Shown here: one piece after another, positions 42,394 through 57,450 of the stretch
Layout of the letters: each line of letters opens with the position of its first letter
Numbering within the stretch: position 1 is the first letter of the stretch
From: Tetrahymena thermophila SB210
Taxonomy: Eukaryota; Ciliophora; Oligohymenophorea; Hymenostomatida; Tetrahymenidae
Direction: 5' to 3'
Assembly (NCBI RefSeq): GCF_000189635.1
Contig: NW_002476434.1
Coordinates: forward strand, 930,001-994,000
Length of the DNA: 64,000 nucleotides
Position numbers and translations under genes: made by a program
Notes under the pieces: generated by a model
The model's input: only the letters and a program-made list of their open reading frames with translations
Database searches by the model: none
What the model was told of the DNA's origin: nothing

Positions 42394-43379
42394 TTAGTTT
42401 TTTTAGATATTTTTTACTAAGATTAAAAAGTAAAGTAAAAAAATAATCAAAATAATTGATGTTTACTTTAATTATACTTTATTAAGATTTAAAAGGTAAT
42501 TATTGATTATTGATGCCTATGTATTTTACTTAATTATTTTATATAAATAAAATTTATTTTTTAATAATACTACTTTATTTTTATTTAATTTTCTCAATAG
42601 ATAAATAAATAAATTTTACTTGAAAATATATATTATTTAAAACTAAAAATCATAATATTAAAAGTTGCTAAAAATATTTAAAAATGTTTTTTTATTTCTT
42701 TTAAAAAATTTTATTTTTTAAAATTCATAAGTTAGTAAAAGAAAGAAAAAGAGAAAATAAGAAAATTAGAGGAAAAAAAATATTTTTTTTTATTATTTCA
42801 TTATTTATTTTAAGATGAGGAGTTATTTTAAATTAAAAAAAAATATTACTATTTTGTTTTCTTTTATTGATTAAGTAAATTATTTCTTCAAAGTTATATG
42901 ATAAAATTATATAATATAAATAAAAATTTAATTTAATTAAGAAAATTACTACTTTAAAATTGAATTAAGCTAAGAGCAATAAAAATAATTATTTACTGTA
43001 TTTTATTAAACTTATAATTAAATTTTATGATTGTATTGCTAAATCAATTGATATAAAATGTGTCTTTATTTTAAAAATTAGTAAACAATAATATATTTTC
43101 TAATTTATGAAGTTAAATATATAAACTTTTGATACTTCTTAAATACACAGAAAGCTTAATTCTAATATATTTTTTTTATCTTTTTTCAGAAGCTATTTTT
43201 ACTTTTAAGAGTACTTTTTTTTTTTAATGAAAATTCTTCTTCAAATCAAATTGAATTATTTATTAGAAATTTCAAAAATAATAGAAATAAGATTTTTAAT
43301 TTAATCCTTTTTAAAAAATAAATTTTTAAAACAACATAAATGGATTATTAAAAACGAGAAGGCTATTTTTAGATCAAAA
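42394..43379. other. Intergenic region between the two giant genes
   Basis: Just under 1 kb of AT-rich DNA with long T and A runs, between the start of one giant gene and the stop of the next on the same strand. I see no gene in it. Confidence 0.5.
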
Positions 43380-46300
43380 TCAATTTTAATTTTAAAAAAG
43401 TGATTTCCTTCTTTCTTTTTAAGCTTTATATTCTTTATTTGTTTTTAGCTTGAAAAAAATCAAATCAGAGTTGTTATTTTAAATTTATGAACTTATTGAC
43501 TATAGCTTGACTTATGTTAGAGTTTATGAAGAAAATATTTTCTGGTTTACGCTACTTGGTTCCTAGTATGATTAAATATCAAATCTTTCAATCGAATCTT
43601 CCATTAGTTTAATAGAGGCTTTTTTTGAATTGCAATTTCTCATAAATTGTTATTAATTATATTTATTTATTGAGAATGTTGAGTTCATAGGTTTAATTTA
43701 AATATTTTGTTTTAATTATTTTGGTTAAGATTATTTTATATAAGGAGTTATTTCTAATGAATTATGTGAACTGATATTGACCTAAGTCTTATAAAGCTTG
43801 TACATTTATTCATTCAAAAAATTTTTTTATTTTTTCAGATTATAAAACTGTAAAAGAAGTTATCTAAGCTTTTTCCAATTCCTAAATACTCTATAAGGGT
43901 CTTATGGTTAAAATACTATGTAACGATAAAGTTTAGGAAATCTGCTACAAAGTTTAAATATTATTTTTTAAAAAATATTCATTTTAAAATAACTATAAGG
44001 GAATTTTTTAAGAAATATATGTTTTGCTATGAAGATAATTATACTTATATTAACTATAAAAAGCAAGGTCTGAATAATATATTTTATTAATATTTGGCTG
44101 TTTATCTATTCTGATACACAAAATATTAAAATATTAAAAATTAGAACTATAGTTAAGTTCTAATCACACTAGTTCATGTCAGTGGAAGAATAAGGCTTAA
44201 CTTTTTTTGTGACAAGCAAATAAAGAAATAGTGATGAGAGAATATACATTTACTAGAGTCGAATATCTTTATTTAAAACTATTTAAGAACTAATAATTAA
44301 TATTTTAAGATATATTTTAATAAATTCCCAATAATATATAGAAGGCCTATATTCTTGATAAATATATCCGTATGCTCTCTTCATATACATCCAACTTAAA
44401 AAATTTCTATTTAAGAATAAAATGAGCAAAAGTCCTGCAGGTATCAAAAATATCCAAACTATAAATACTGGTACAATATAAGTTACTAAGTAAAATTATT
44501 GACTATTTATATTACAGAATTATGATTAATCACCTATTAGCACAAATTTATCATCTACATTCTGGCATATCATATATGATAATATGGTTTTTATTACAGT
44601 TGGAGCATAAAAAAAATATAAAAATATAAAGTTAGATTTTAAATCAGCTAGATTATTCACTACAAATTATTTCATTTTATATAAAATCTACTTTTATTTT
44701 TATTTTTCTAACACTGATGGTCTATACTTGATAGTTGTAAGATAATTTGGAGATTTTAGACTAATAATCAAACCTTATGGAGTTTTGAAAAGTATTCTGA
44801 GAATTGCATTTGCTACAAAAAAAATCAAAGGATATGTCAAAGTATATATAAATTTATTCATATAAACAGGTAAGCTTAATATTAAAGATGAAATGAAACA
44901 ATCAGTGTTCAAGAAAGATAATGAAAACTAATCTCCTCCGAATATAGAAAAAATGGAGAATAAAAAATTAGGTAAAATATTAAATTAAAAACTTCTAAAC
45001 ACTACCATGATTTAAGCATAGTTCACATACATTTTCAAATAGATTGATCCTTAATCAATAAGCTCACTTTTTCCCATAATCAAAAAGTAGGTTATCCTTA
45101 GGCATTTATAGGCACATTACTTTAGGGCGAATATTCTTTACTTGTTTATTTAGTAAGCCTGATAAAGTAGTATAATAAATATTTCAACAATTAAGATTAA
45201 TATATTAGACCAACTGCTAGCCAATTTACAATCTTAGCACTCGTCTGTATTTAATCTACCATACTTTTCCCCCCAAATCACTCCTCTTAAGTCGCACTCA
45301 CTACACTAAACGCCTATTGTTCCTTTTTAACAACCGAATTTATTATGAGGATCTTCTGGTACACAATTTTATGGATATTTTGAGCAATAGTAAATATTAT
45401 CCGTATAATTTCCCCATCTCCAATATCCATTCTTTAGTTATATTATATCTCCTTCACAAAACTTGGCTTATTGTGGACAAATCTTACAAGAATATTATGA
45501 AAATTATTATTCACTTTAGCCTGTTGTGCTATATATAATCTCTTCAATACTATATTTACCTAAAAAATATTTTTTTTATCAAATAATTATATATATTTTA
45601 TTTAAATATTGTAAATTACCGCTAGGACATTTATCACAAGTTATAAACTATTAATTTTGAATTGTTGGTATTTCTCCTCTAATACAACTTCTAAAATCAA
45701 CAGTTATTGTTAAAGATAAAGTTTTTTATAAAATCTTTTTAACATTGAAATCAATTACATCAAATGGGATAGTTGTTTATATTGTTAATTAACTTTAGGT
45801 TAAAGGTTTAGCTATTGCAATAATATCGAAAATATATGCATTCTCTTCATAATCAAAATTTGATATTTTTGTTCCATCAAGTTATAAAGCTGTATTATTA
45901 TTTGACATAATACTAAGTTAATAGAGAGAATATTAATTTAATACATTTATATCTTCTATTACTTATTTTTAAGCAGTAGTACTATTGGCTTTTTGGTTAA
46001 AATAGCCAGGAAATTTTATTGGTTGACGATCTTCATCAATTATGACTACTTTTAAAGTTGGATTTATTAAAGATCCGCTCTATTAGCTGTAAAGAGTATA
46101 GTTATGATAAATTAAATTATTTGGATTTTTAGGATCTATAATAGCTAATCCTTGAGGATTATAACTTAAATCCTTTCCATAAAGAGTAGCAATATTATCA
46201 GTAAAGGTATTTAATATACTATAGTCTCTTTTTTTATTTATAAAATATGGAAGACACTGAATTAGTCTAATAGCTCCTCCAATTGCTGCTTAGTTTTAAA

Positions 46301-49300
46301 AAAACTAATTATCTTTAAGTACTTTAACTTCACTGCTAATGATTATGATTGCGCCTCCTGAATCAGAAAGAGCTTTATTTTTCTAAAAAGTACAATTTGC
46401 AATTTAATTAATTGTAGATTTATATATAATCATAGCACCTCCATAACTAGTTTGGCTAATATTAGAAATAAATTCTGAGTCTAAAATATCAGAAGATAAG
46501 AGATTATTTATGATTAAAGCTCCAGCTCTTTCGTAAGACTGATTTGCTATAAATTTTGAATTAGATATACTTAAATACTATCCTTAATTAAAATATAAAG
46601 TAGGACTAAAATATGCCTTGCAAGACATAAAAACCAAATTATCTATCACAGCATTATTAAAATTAAAAATACTAATTACTCCTGTGGGTACTCTTTAGTA
46701 TAATATTGTGTCAGCTTCTGAATAAAGTTTGTTGATATCTTATTATGTTTATGTATTTTCCAGGTTCGTAAATGATCCTTAAGTGATTTCAATATTGAAA
46801 AGTATCATTTACAAGAAACTTTAGTTACAATTTGAGTTTGATAAATGAATATTTTATAATTAAACAAAAAGATTAATTGCAGATTAAGCATTATTAATAT
46901 TTATTTATTGTAAATGGGCTACTTTTAAATTTTAATTATTTTAGAAATCAAAAGTGTCTAATTGGAAATGTCTTATTCCTTATATTTTTAATAGTATTGC
47001 AGAAAATGTTGTTATCTGTTAGACATTTATAACTTCTAGTTAATTAATAGTAGTAAAATCACATTAGGTTATTTGAATAAAAGAAAACTCATTAGTTTTT
47101 AAAGAATTTTAACTAATTGTTAAATTATTAATCAATGCTTAATTAGTTAGTGAAATACTTATAAATCCTTTTAAGTATTCAAGAGATAAATCTATATTTT
47201 TATATTAATCTTTAGTATACATATCATTCAATTACAATTACTTCTGTTTTTCATCAACGTCAGTGCTATCATTGAATGTTTAAGGAATAAAAATCTACTC
47301 CTCTGCTGTTTCAAAATTTGGAAAATAATTATTAAAAATATTGTTTGTAATATTAACGTTATTCAAAATAATTAAATCAATTGATTAAAAGTTGAAAAGA
47401 TTAGTTCCATTTTTCCAAATATTTTAAACTACATTTACACTTGATATGTTTACAATATAGCAGTTATAAAAGGAAAATAGATGATTATTCGTTGAATTTG
47501 GCTGAATATTAGATATGTTATTTCGCTAAAATAACAAACTATCTTAATAAATTTCTCCATCTGGTTGATTGTATAAAATATTTTTATAATCTTAGTCCTC
47601 TTAGGAAATAATAGTTTGATTGATTATTAGATTTGTAATTTAAATGTATGAACACTGATTAAACTTTATAATAGGTGTTAAGGAGAGCATAGAGATATTG
47701 CTAATGATTAAGGTATCAATATAAACATTTTAAATGTTATCTAATATTAATAAACCATTTGGAGAAGCTATATTTTAAATGCTTGAAATTTCAAAATATT
47801 GTAAAGAAAAAGATTAGATATTCGAAATATTAAAAGATGTATTAATAATATCATATTTCTCTAATTTTATATTTTAAAAATTTACTTTCTTAAGTAATGT
47901 TAATAAGAAAGATGAAAGTTAAAATTAGTAATGTCTAATAAATACCATGGAAATTGTAACATCTTTTATCTCTAAAATAGATGTAAAATTTAAATTTAAT
48001 TAGGTTAATGGTATTGTTAAAACAATATCTTTACTATTATTATTATATCTTTTAGTTATTCTAGTTTAGAAGTCTTATGTTCTAATTTTATCTGAAACAA
48101 ATGGAATGTGCAAAAAAGAATCACTATCATATGTAATTAGAAGGCTTTATATTTTTTATATATAAATCTATGCTCCAATTTCCATCATATACTACTATTA
48201 TAAATTTGAAAAGAAATCACTTTCTTTGGTGAATAAATAAGAGCAAAATCCATTATAGGAATCAACTTGTTTTTATACATAATTATAATTAATGCTAATA
48301 TAAAACTCTAATTATTAAACTTAACCATACTTCATCAATATAATTTAAATTTCCAAGGTCTAATATATGCCAACTAAAGCTAACTAAACTATATCATGAT
48401 AGTCAGTGTTAAGTTACCAAAGCAATCTAACTTATTATAATTAATTCATGTAATCTATATTTATGAGCTAAATTTCTCCATTTAAAGTAATAAAAAAATA
48501 ATGATCTAGTTGATCAATAATTGATTTAATTCTCATAGATTCCATAAAAAAAGAATACGAACTGATATACTAGTGATTCTACCTTAGATAAAAGTTAATA
48601 TTCACACTACACCAAACAACTATATAGTATGTTGTGAATACTATCTAAGAATTGCATAAACATGGTTTTATTAAAGTCGCTATTTAAACCTATTCAGTTA
48701 ATTTTTCAAATAATTATCCTTAAGATAAATCAAATACTCCTATATTATAATCATTCTTAAAAAGAACATATGTATAGTTTGAGAAGTTCCCATAGCTTTA
48801 CCAATACAAATTTTCGATTATCTTATTCTAAAATACCATATGAACAGATTCTGATGAACTGGTATCATTGATCCTTATTATAGATAGCCAGCTTATTGTT
48901 GTATTTTATTAAGCCCAAGTCCAAATCATTAATTAGTCAGGAAACTGATAGTTAATAATAAATTAAGTATATTAAGTTAATTCTTATTGTAAAAATATTG
49001 ATTTAGAATAGTCTGTTGTATTTATTAAGCAGTCTATTCTATATTTATAGGGAATTTCTTTTTGTTGAGTAACATCCCACATTCTAATTTAGTTATTAAT
49101 ATCAGCAAAATACACTTAAGTATAATACTCATTCACTTATAGAAATCTAACAAAATTATTTTAGTCTATTTAAATTAATTTAGTAAGTTGGTTTTTTTGA
49201 GTGTCTAACATAAATATGGCGTATTATTTAAAATCAAAAAAAATTACTCTACTACTTGTCAAGCTGTATACAACTTTTTCAGAATAAAAAGAATATTATT

Positions 49301-52300
49301 GATACACTTTTTAGAACTATAATGTAGAATTTGTATAACTAACCTAAATAATGAGACTACTCATTAGCATATAAAATTATAAACTTTAGTCATCACTTTA
49401 GTATTAAACACCAGCAAAAATAGCATTTGATAAATATTAATTTTCAGTGTTAAATAAATATGAAAATTCTATAGTTTTCTTTACTTTAATATCACTTTGA
49501 TCGTATAGGAATAAAACTTTTTGTTAAATATCTAGTAGAATATTATAGTTATTTTAATTAAAACCATAATTTTTAATTGCATCTGGAAGAGCTGAAGTCT
49601 CTCTCTACAAAGACATATCTTATATGTTAAAAATTTCTAGTGTATCATCTTCTACAACTATTAAAATTTATCTAATTTTGTCAATTTCCCATGATATGAA
49701 CTAACTTTTTATAGGAAACCTAAATTTCACATCAGGTTAAGACCCTATTGATACCACATGAATAATTTGTTATACCAAAATAAATAAAATCTATTTCTCT
49801 TTATAAAGGATTAGCTATTTAAATTATATTTCTCGAGATTCAAAAACATCAATCTACAATTATTTTAAAAATATAATTTTTAAGTATTGTATGGTTTTAA
49901 ATTTATTATAATAAATTTAAATAAACATCTTATTCATTAAAATATATTTTTTTAAGCTTTTATAAAAATAAAAATAAAAAATATTACCCTGATTAAAGTT
50001 TTTGATGAATCATCTAAATCATATACACATAATTATTGCAAAGAGTTAAAATAAATTATTTTTTAATTCAAATCATTAAGTAGCATTTCAAATGCAATTT
50101 AATCTTTTACTAAAATAAAATTATATTCATTTCCAACTATTTTTACTCTTGCAATAAAATTAAGATTTCCACCCAAATAAATATATTTTTTTACTGTGTC
50201 AAAACAAATCTATTTTCATATTTAATTTGTATTGAATATTCATTACTATTTTATATTTTAAATTACTTACTTTGTTTAAATTTGTCTATGCAATTTAAAA
50301 TAATAAGAAATTAGATACAACTATTTTCTATTAGTCAGAGTAGTTAAGGATGTAAACAATTTATTTGTCATCATTGTAAACGCAGGTATTTAAAAAATCA
50401 TTACATTATATCTGAGATATAGCAAAGTCATATTATTGCTCAAAAATTATAGACTTAGAATTTATGCTAACAATTTAAATATACAATTGATATTTTATTA
50501 TTATTATTTCTTAACTTTATATTAAAATTTAATCAACTGTATATTTTGTATTTGATTAATACTCTATACACCATATAACTAATTTATACTTTAAAATTAT
50601 TTTAAAAATTGTATTATTTATTAAGTAATTTACTTAAACGTCATAAAGGCAAAGTTAAATCTTATAGGTATCATCCTTTAATTACTCTAAGAAAGCTACC
50701 CAGTTTTTAATTATATAAAGATTTGATACTATTATCTTATTGGAAATTGAGCTATTTATCTTTTTTTAAAGGAATAAAATAAATAAATATTTCAAAGAGA
50801 TGTATTTATTACTTTATAATTATTCAATGAATCAACAATATACATGGAATAAATATTTTAAAGGATAATCTTATCAGCTTTTTGAACATAGATAGCTTAA
50901 TTTAGTTAGCTATGCAAGTCATACAGCTAAGTATTAGATAAAATTAAATTTTAATCTAAGTCGATTATGATTAAATTAAAATTAATTTAAGCTATTAAAA
51001 TATTTAATTCAATTATATAAAAATAAGAAAATATGCTATTGTCCAAATCAGCATCAAGCTATATAGGGTAAGATTGAACTAGAAATTTGGCAGGATTAGT
51101 AAATTATCTAAGCTAACCAGATCTTCCATAAAATATAAGATTCCTTTAATCTTAAAATACATTACCACTTATGAATGCTTCAACACCAAAATCAGAAATA
51201 TACTATATTATTTCATTTTGTAGATATTTAATATATTTAAAATTAAAAATAAAATAATTACTTAACTAAATATCTAATTCTAAAATAAAATTATATTTTA
51301 AGAAAAATCATACAAAGCAAAGCCTTTCTCAAAAAAACTTATTGCTAGATAGGAGTCAAAAATGTTTTTGACCTGTGCTATTTTCTAATTGAAAGCTCTA
51401 TTAGTAATTTTTAAACTATTACAATCAATCACCATTATTTTTTTACTATTGAAAATTAGAAGAGCTATACTCTCATTTATAAATGTTTATGAGGTTAAAT
51501 CTTAACCATTTTTTAAATCTATTGTCTTTAAAAAAATTATTAAATATAATATTTGTTTTAATACATTTTTATTACATTAATAAGCCTGGCTAAATCTGTA
51601 TTATATAATTAAAGCTAATTTTAAACTTAAATAATTAAAAATACAGAATTATAATATGAGAAAGCTGTCGTCGTATTAGTAGGGAAATTAATTTAGTTGA
51701 TGATTTTTTGATTTTATATTCTATATTCACTGTAGCAATTTGGTTCAATTATTTTAATTGATTTATTATTAGAACTAATGTAATAATATATTACATTTTA
51801 TTAATAATCACTATTAAATGTAGCAATCTTTTTTTATTTAAAATAATATTAATTCATATTATTTTTAAAAAAATGTAATAAAGAAAATAATAATTATAAA
51901 AAATAAATTTACATTATTTAAATTAAAATCGTAAATAAAAATCTTTAAGAAAGGATCAGATACTATTATGAATTGTTCTTATTCATATACATCCTATAAG
52001 AAGAAAATGGTACCTTGCTAGCATTTATTATTAACTTTCTTTTAAGCTAATTAATTAGTGAGTGAAAAAATATTTTTTAGAAGTTTTATTTGATATAAAT
52101 ATTACTTGTTAAAAGAATTGAGTAAAGGCAAAATGATAAGTCATTATAATTAATAAAAATAATATAAGTATCTAAGGCTTCAATCAAGTTATGTGATAAA
52201 TTAGCATAATCTACTGAGGAGCTTACTTGTAGTTACTATTTAATGAAATAGTCAGTATCATCAAATACTATAAAAAGAATATTTTAGTTTGTGATCAAAA

Positions 52301-54436
52301 TTGAATATATTTCTTTTATCTTTTTAAATTAAGCATTATACACTTATTTAATTATTAATCCATTTATTGATAAATCTATAGAATTTATAAAGATATTAGT
52401 ATCAGAGTCAAATATTTGTAAAATACCTAAGCAATTCATATTTCCAAAGTTTCTACTTCTAGTAGATTAAATCAAGGATCCTGAGAGGAATGAATATTTA
52501 CAAATAGCTTTATCATCAATACCTAACAATTATTGTAAATTATTGCCCCATTATATCTATTAAATAGGTTAAAAGCATTTATAATGATATATTTAGTTTT
52601 GATTCACGTATATAATCATTGAATTTGATTAATAAATTATATAATCAAAAGAATTAGAGAAGTCTGAGTATAAGCCATAAAAAACTAAACCAAAAGTCGG
52701 TAGATACTTAGTCTAAATTACGGATATTAAAATATCTTTTACTTCTCTTAATAGGTCATAAACATATATAGAATTATCTTTTACAAACAACAAATAATTT
52801 TTGTATTAGAAACATTCTAAGAAGTAGTTAGCCTCAACAGTAAAGATACTAGTTAAATTAGAATTCTGGATTGTATAAAACTAGTATGAGTTATAATTTG
52901 ATTAATTTAACTATGTATAAACCTGTTTTAATTTATATAATTTTTAAAAAAATTATTTTTAGAAGTTAATCATATTTGTATAATAGTTTTCTAATTTACC
53001 CAATTTTGGTTGTAAAGTTTTGAAATATTATTGCAAATTATATCAGAAACAAAACAATTAAGTTATTTTAAGTTAGCAGCCTATGTCATTTAATCGTAGC
53101 TGAATTTGTTAATACATATATTGCATGACTAAAAAACTATTATCAAATAATTTTAGATTGAGAAAACTTAATAAATTAAATCATTTGAGATGCTATCGTA
53201 AGTTGAATTGTATACTTGTAGAAAACCAAATTCATCAACTTTAATAAAAACTAAGGTAGAATTATTTTGAAAATCAAAAAAACCTTAAAAATATTCGCTC
53301 CATACTGTAAAAACCTAATCTACTTCCTCTTTTATTTGATTAATTATTTTTAAAATAAAATATATTCAAATAAATAAAATACTAAGTTCAATAGAGTCGA
53401 ATTAGACTAATTGTGTAGAATATAATTTAAAATTCCCATTTATAGGAGTTCTCCAAACAATGTAATCACTTCCTACCAGTTGAAAATCTTGATTTACAAT
53501 TGGTGATGGAAGAGCTTAAAAAAACTGGATGTCATAATTCACCAAATCTAAATAGTAAACTGTCTAAGCTGTGATTATAACAATAATATTATCTTCAAAG
53601 ACTTCATAATATGCTAAAACCTTTAAAGGAATTTAAACATACAATTTCTAATAAAAAAGTAATAAATTACTTCACTTTAAATGTCTAAAGAAATTTAAGT
53701 ATAAAAAATTATATCAGGGAGATAATAAATTAGTATTTGTCCTTAACTATCAAAAACAAATAAGTGACCTTTTTTTAAATGGTAAGAATTAATTTTTCAT
53801 TGAAAAATGTGTTATTTAAATTACTGCTAATAACTAGAGTGTAAAGAATTACACTCTGTAGACATTACTCTGATATTTAGTAAAATGAAGGGCAATTTTA
53901 TATAAATTCACAAGTTCCAGTATTAATGTCTTCAAAATCTTGAGTAGTCTAGCATGAAAATTCACAACCCTCTAGCGTTTCTACCAAATCCCCTAAACAT
54001 TGACTTCCACACTTAATTTTGATAAATAAAATTCAAATTAAATTATGAAACCTATGTTTTCTATGATTACTTTCCCTTTTTCATTTAAGAAGTACCCTTC
54101 ATCGCATTACAAACAAATATCTAAATCATAGCATTTTTAACAGTGAATTACATTACATGCTAAACTTATATTATTTATTCTCACCTCTGACTAGATATCA
54201 TCTTTCTAGCAAGTAAATGCTTCAGTAAAATAAATTTAATCTTAAGGGCATTAAGTGCATTCTCTAGGCGAACTACCAAAACACTTACCACACATATCAG
54301 AGCACATATTACATTCATTTTAGGAGATATCATAATACTAATTCTCTTTACACTATTAAGAATTTACTAATCTAAAATTTAAGAGTAAATTTATCTTAAC
54401 TGATAAGATTATTAAAGCTTTAAAATTTCTAACCAT
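43380..54436 (-). CDS. Giant surface protein: Cys-rich, Pmp-type beta-helix, multi-pass membrane domain (paralog 2)
   Basis: Same architecture and strand as the gene at 30954-42393. Exon 1 is 54071..54436: hydrophobic leader MVRNFKALIILSVKINLLL, then CxxC-rich modules (CNMCSDMCGKCFG). Exon 2 begins at 54011 after a 59-bp phase-0 intron, at the same place as in paralog 1. Beta-helix sequence runs through about 48000-46200 and ends with GGAM/GGAI and CTFQKN/QFFQN repeats (46240-46440). The pre-membrane Cys block has CPSG at the intron 45560-45619 and CSECDLRGVIWGEKYGRLN. The last exon, 43380..45559, is 726 codons including TGA. It covers the membrane spans, YIYQEYRPSIYYWEF, DPYRVFRNWKKL (identical to paralog 1) and a Gln/Ser-rich tail ending LFQNQN. 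Interior exons between 54000 and 46500 are numerous and not resolved here. Likely a tandem duplicate. Function unknown. Confidence 0.8.
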
Positions 54437-55281
54437 TATTTCTACTTAGTCTTTTAATTTTTTTTGATAAATGAATTGAATGTAATAAATTAAATAAAAA
54501 AGAGATTCCAAATTTGTAAACTAAAAACTATTATTTAATAAATATATCTAAAATAATTGAAATTTACAAAAAGTAAAATATTACTATTTATTTTTTTATT
54601 TAAATTATTACTTTTTATAACTCTTATCTATGATTAAGAATTTAACCAGTAAAAAAATAGTATTTTTCATTCTACATATATTTAATAGTACTAAAGCCTT
54701 TTATCATATCTTATTTAATACTTTGCAATAACATACATTATTTTATTAAATTTTCAAGAGTAAATGTGCATAATTCATATAATTTGACTTCTTAATCTAA
54801 AGTCATATATTATTAAAAATGATTTTTTATAAAAATATATTTATCGTAATTTCTCATAAACATATATAGATTTTGATTGTATATAACATTTGTTAAGTAT
54901 AAATTTAAGAGTTATGAAAATAAAAATGTGAATTATATATTTTTTGATCTCAAAATTGGATTATTACAATATTTATAATTAAAAAAAATACTAATATCAT
55001 ATTTAAAAATAACTTTCTAAGTTTTGTTTTTTTATTTTCAGCTAAAATTATTTCTAAATTAATCTCAGAAATTTTGTAATAATTTATTTTCTTTCTGGCA
55101 TTTACTAAAAAAAATAATTACAGTTAATTGTTTGAGCTAGAATAATAAAAAAAATTATTTCAAATTTTAAAAGGAGTAGTGTAAATATAAAGTTTATCGA
55201 AGATTACGAGTTTTTGTTATATTTTATTGATTAATTAATTATGGAAAATATCTATTATATTTTTTTAATATTATATTAATT
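54437..55281. other. Intergenic region upstream of the second giant gene
   Basis: AT-rich spacer holding the promoter of the second giant gene and the 3' end of ABCG copy 7. No gene or structured element is supported. Confidence 0.5.
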
Positions 55282-57450
55282 TCATTAAACTCTCTTTTTA
55301 AGGGTTGAAAGAAAAATATAGGCAAAAGCAGTATAGAATACAAATAAGCCTACTATACATCCAAAAGACTCCCATCTATTTAAATCAAGATCTAGCTATT
55401 TTATAGGATCTTAAGGGTATCCTCCATCTGAATAAGTATATTCATTATCAACTAAAGCCATGAACTAATATTTAAAAGGACATATGTATTAGAACCAGCT
55501 AATCCAAGATGCGTAATCAGAGGCATTTTTATAGTAACCACCAAATAGCATAAAAGGCATTAAAAGTAAAGGAGTAATAGCTGTAGCAGTTTAGGCACTG
55601 CTAAAAGCAGATCCTCCAAGATAGCCTATTGAGAGACCAGTTAAGCCAGAGAAACATGAAATCAATATAAAGAAAAATACTTTTCCAGCATTATCATCAT
55701 TTAATCCAACCATCCAATAAATAATTAAACAAGAAATAAAAGGGAAGATAGCAGAGGGGAACATATCTACAATGAATTTACCAAAGAAGTAGGGAGTGAC
55801 TGAATATAATTTAGCATTTTCTTCTCTCAAAAATACTGCTCTTTCAGCTGGAAAAACTAAGATGCAAGGCTTAAGACTCATCATAAACATTGAAACTACC
55901 CAAAAGAACAAAATACCATTTTTATCATTTACATCTCTCTAGGTAGGATTATCATGAGGACCAGGTATTTACCAATAGATTATTCCCAAAAACACAGCAA
56001 GAATAATACTTTGAATGAAACGAGCCTTAAATAGAATTGGACTTCTTTTCAATATTCTGATTTATCTAAGAGCAATTTATCCAATTTGATAAAATGCACT
56101 TGTGTGTACTTGTTTATATGGGATTTCTCCTGAATAGGACTGATCTATTTCACATTAAACTCCTGCCTTTAGCTGATTATCGTATCCTTAAAAATAAACT
56201 TAATTGTTTTATCTATTTGTTTCACTTTCTTAATGCATAATCGACATCAAATAATCTTTTTTATTTTAAAATAATAATTTTACATAAAAGACTAATAATT
56301 TATTCAAATTAATTTAAAAACTTAAAACCATAAAATATTTTTATATTTTAAAATTAATTACATAAAATATTTTAAATGAAAATTAATATTTTATTTTTCA
56401 TTATTAAAAAAAAAAATCATTTTTATTTTTAAGATTTAAAATCAAAAAATTAAAAAATAAATACCTGCTGGATTAGAAAACTAAGGACATTTAAATCCAA
56501 TACTTTCAAAGTGATTTATTATATCACTGCCACCTGGGCCTTAATAAATAAATCTTCCCTCTACCATGAGCATAATTCTATCAAACATATTCCAAATATC
56601 TGAAGAAGGTTGATGAATAGTGAAAATTACAGTTTTGTTTTTATTTTGAGCATATCTTCTCATCAAATCTATAATGCTATAAGCGGTAAAGCTATCTAAA
56701 CCAGAAGTAGGTTCATCTAAGAAAATACAAGAAGGATCGCTGATTAGCTCATATCCAATTGATGTTCTCTTTTTTTCTCCTCCAGAAATACCTATTTTAA
56801 TTTTTAGACAAATTTATCATCAATTTAAATAAATAATAACTAAAATAAATTGCTTTTATTATAAAATTTGTTTTATTAATTTATAAATAAATTTTCTAAT
56901 TACCTTTGACAAAATGCCCTCCTATTAGTGTGTTTTAACATCTTTCTAATTTGAGACTTTTTAAGACTTCTTCTACTTTTTAAGATTTTTCTATATTAGA
57001 CTTTTTTATTTTTAAGTTTGCAGCAAACTACATGCACTCCTTAACGGTCATAGTCTCCAATAATATATCATCTTACATAACATATGAAGCAAACTGAGTG
57101 AACTCTTCAGATGAGTAAGGTTTATTGTTAGCTAGAATCTCACCGTTTAAAGAAACATTTTAATTTGCTCTAACTCTCTAGCACAAAATATTTAGTAATG
57201 AAGTTTTACCTGCTCCAGATGAACCTAATATTTAAAAATTAAATTATATCAATATTTGATATAAATTTCTTATAAATTTACCTAATATTGCAGTTATTTA
57301 TCCACTTTTGCATATTCCACTCAATCCTTTTAAGATTTATTTTTACCCTTTCTTCTCTCTTACTGAATATTCTATATTTTTGAAGACAATATCAATAGAA
57401 TTTTGTTTAGCAGTAGTTTGAGTGTATTAAATTTTATCGTAATCAGCCAT
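55282..57450 (-). CDS. ABCG-type half-transporter, array copy 7
   Basis: A 596-residue half-transporter. Exons complement(55282..56255, 56465..56791, 56904..57224, 57282..57450), phase 1. Start is MADYDKIQYTQ; Walker [10 protein letters not shown] begins at residue 57; signature [12 protein letters not shown]; Walker [14 protein letters not shown] loop TIHQPSSDIW. The TMD carries [41 protein letters not shown] and [10 protein letters not shown], close to copy 2. It ends TLKKRVQ with TAA then TGA, matching copy 2 in residues, and the DNA around the two stop codons (CATTAAACTCTCTTTTTAAG on plus) is identical. This suggests copies 2 and 7 are recent relatives, although two giant genes and four ABCG genes lie between them. 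Confidence 0.95.
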
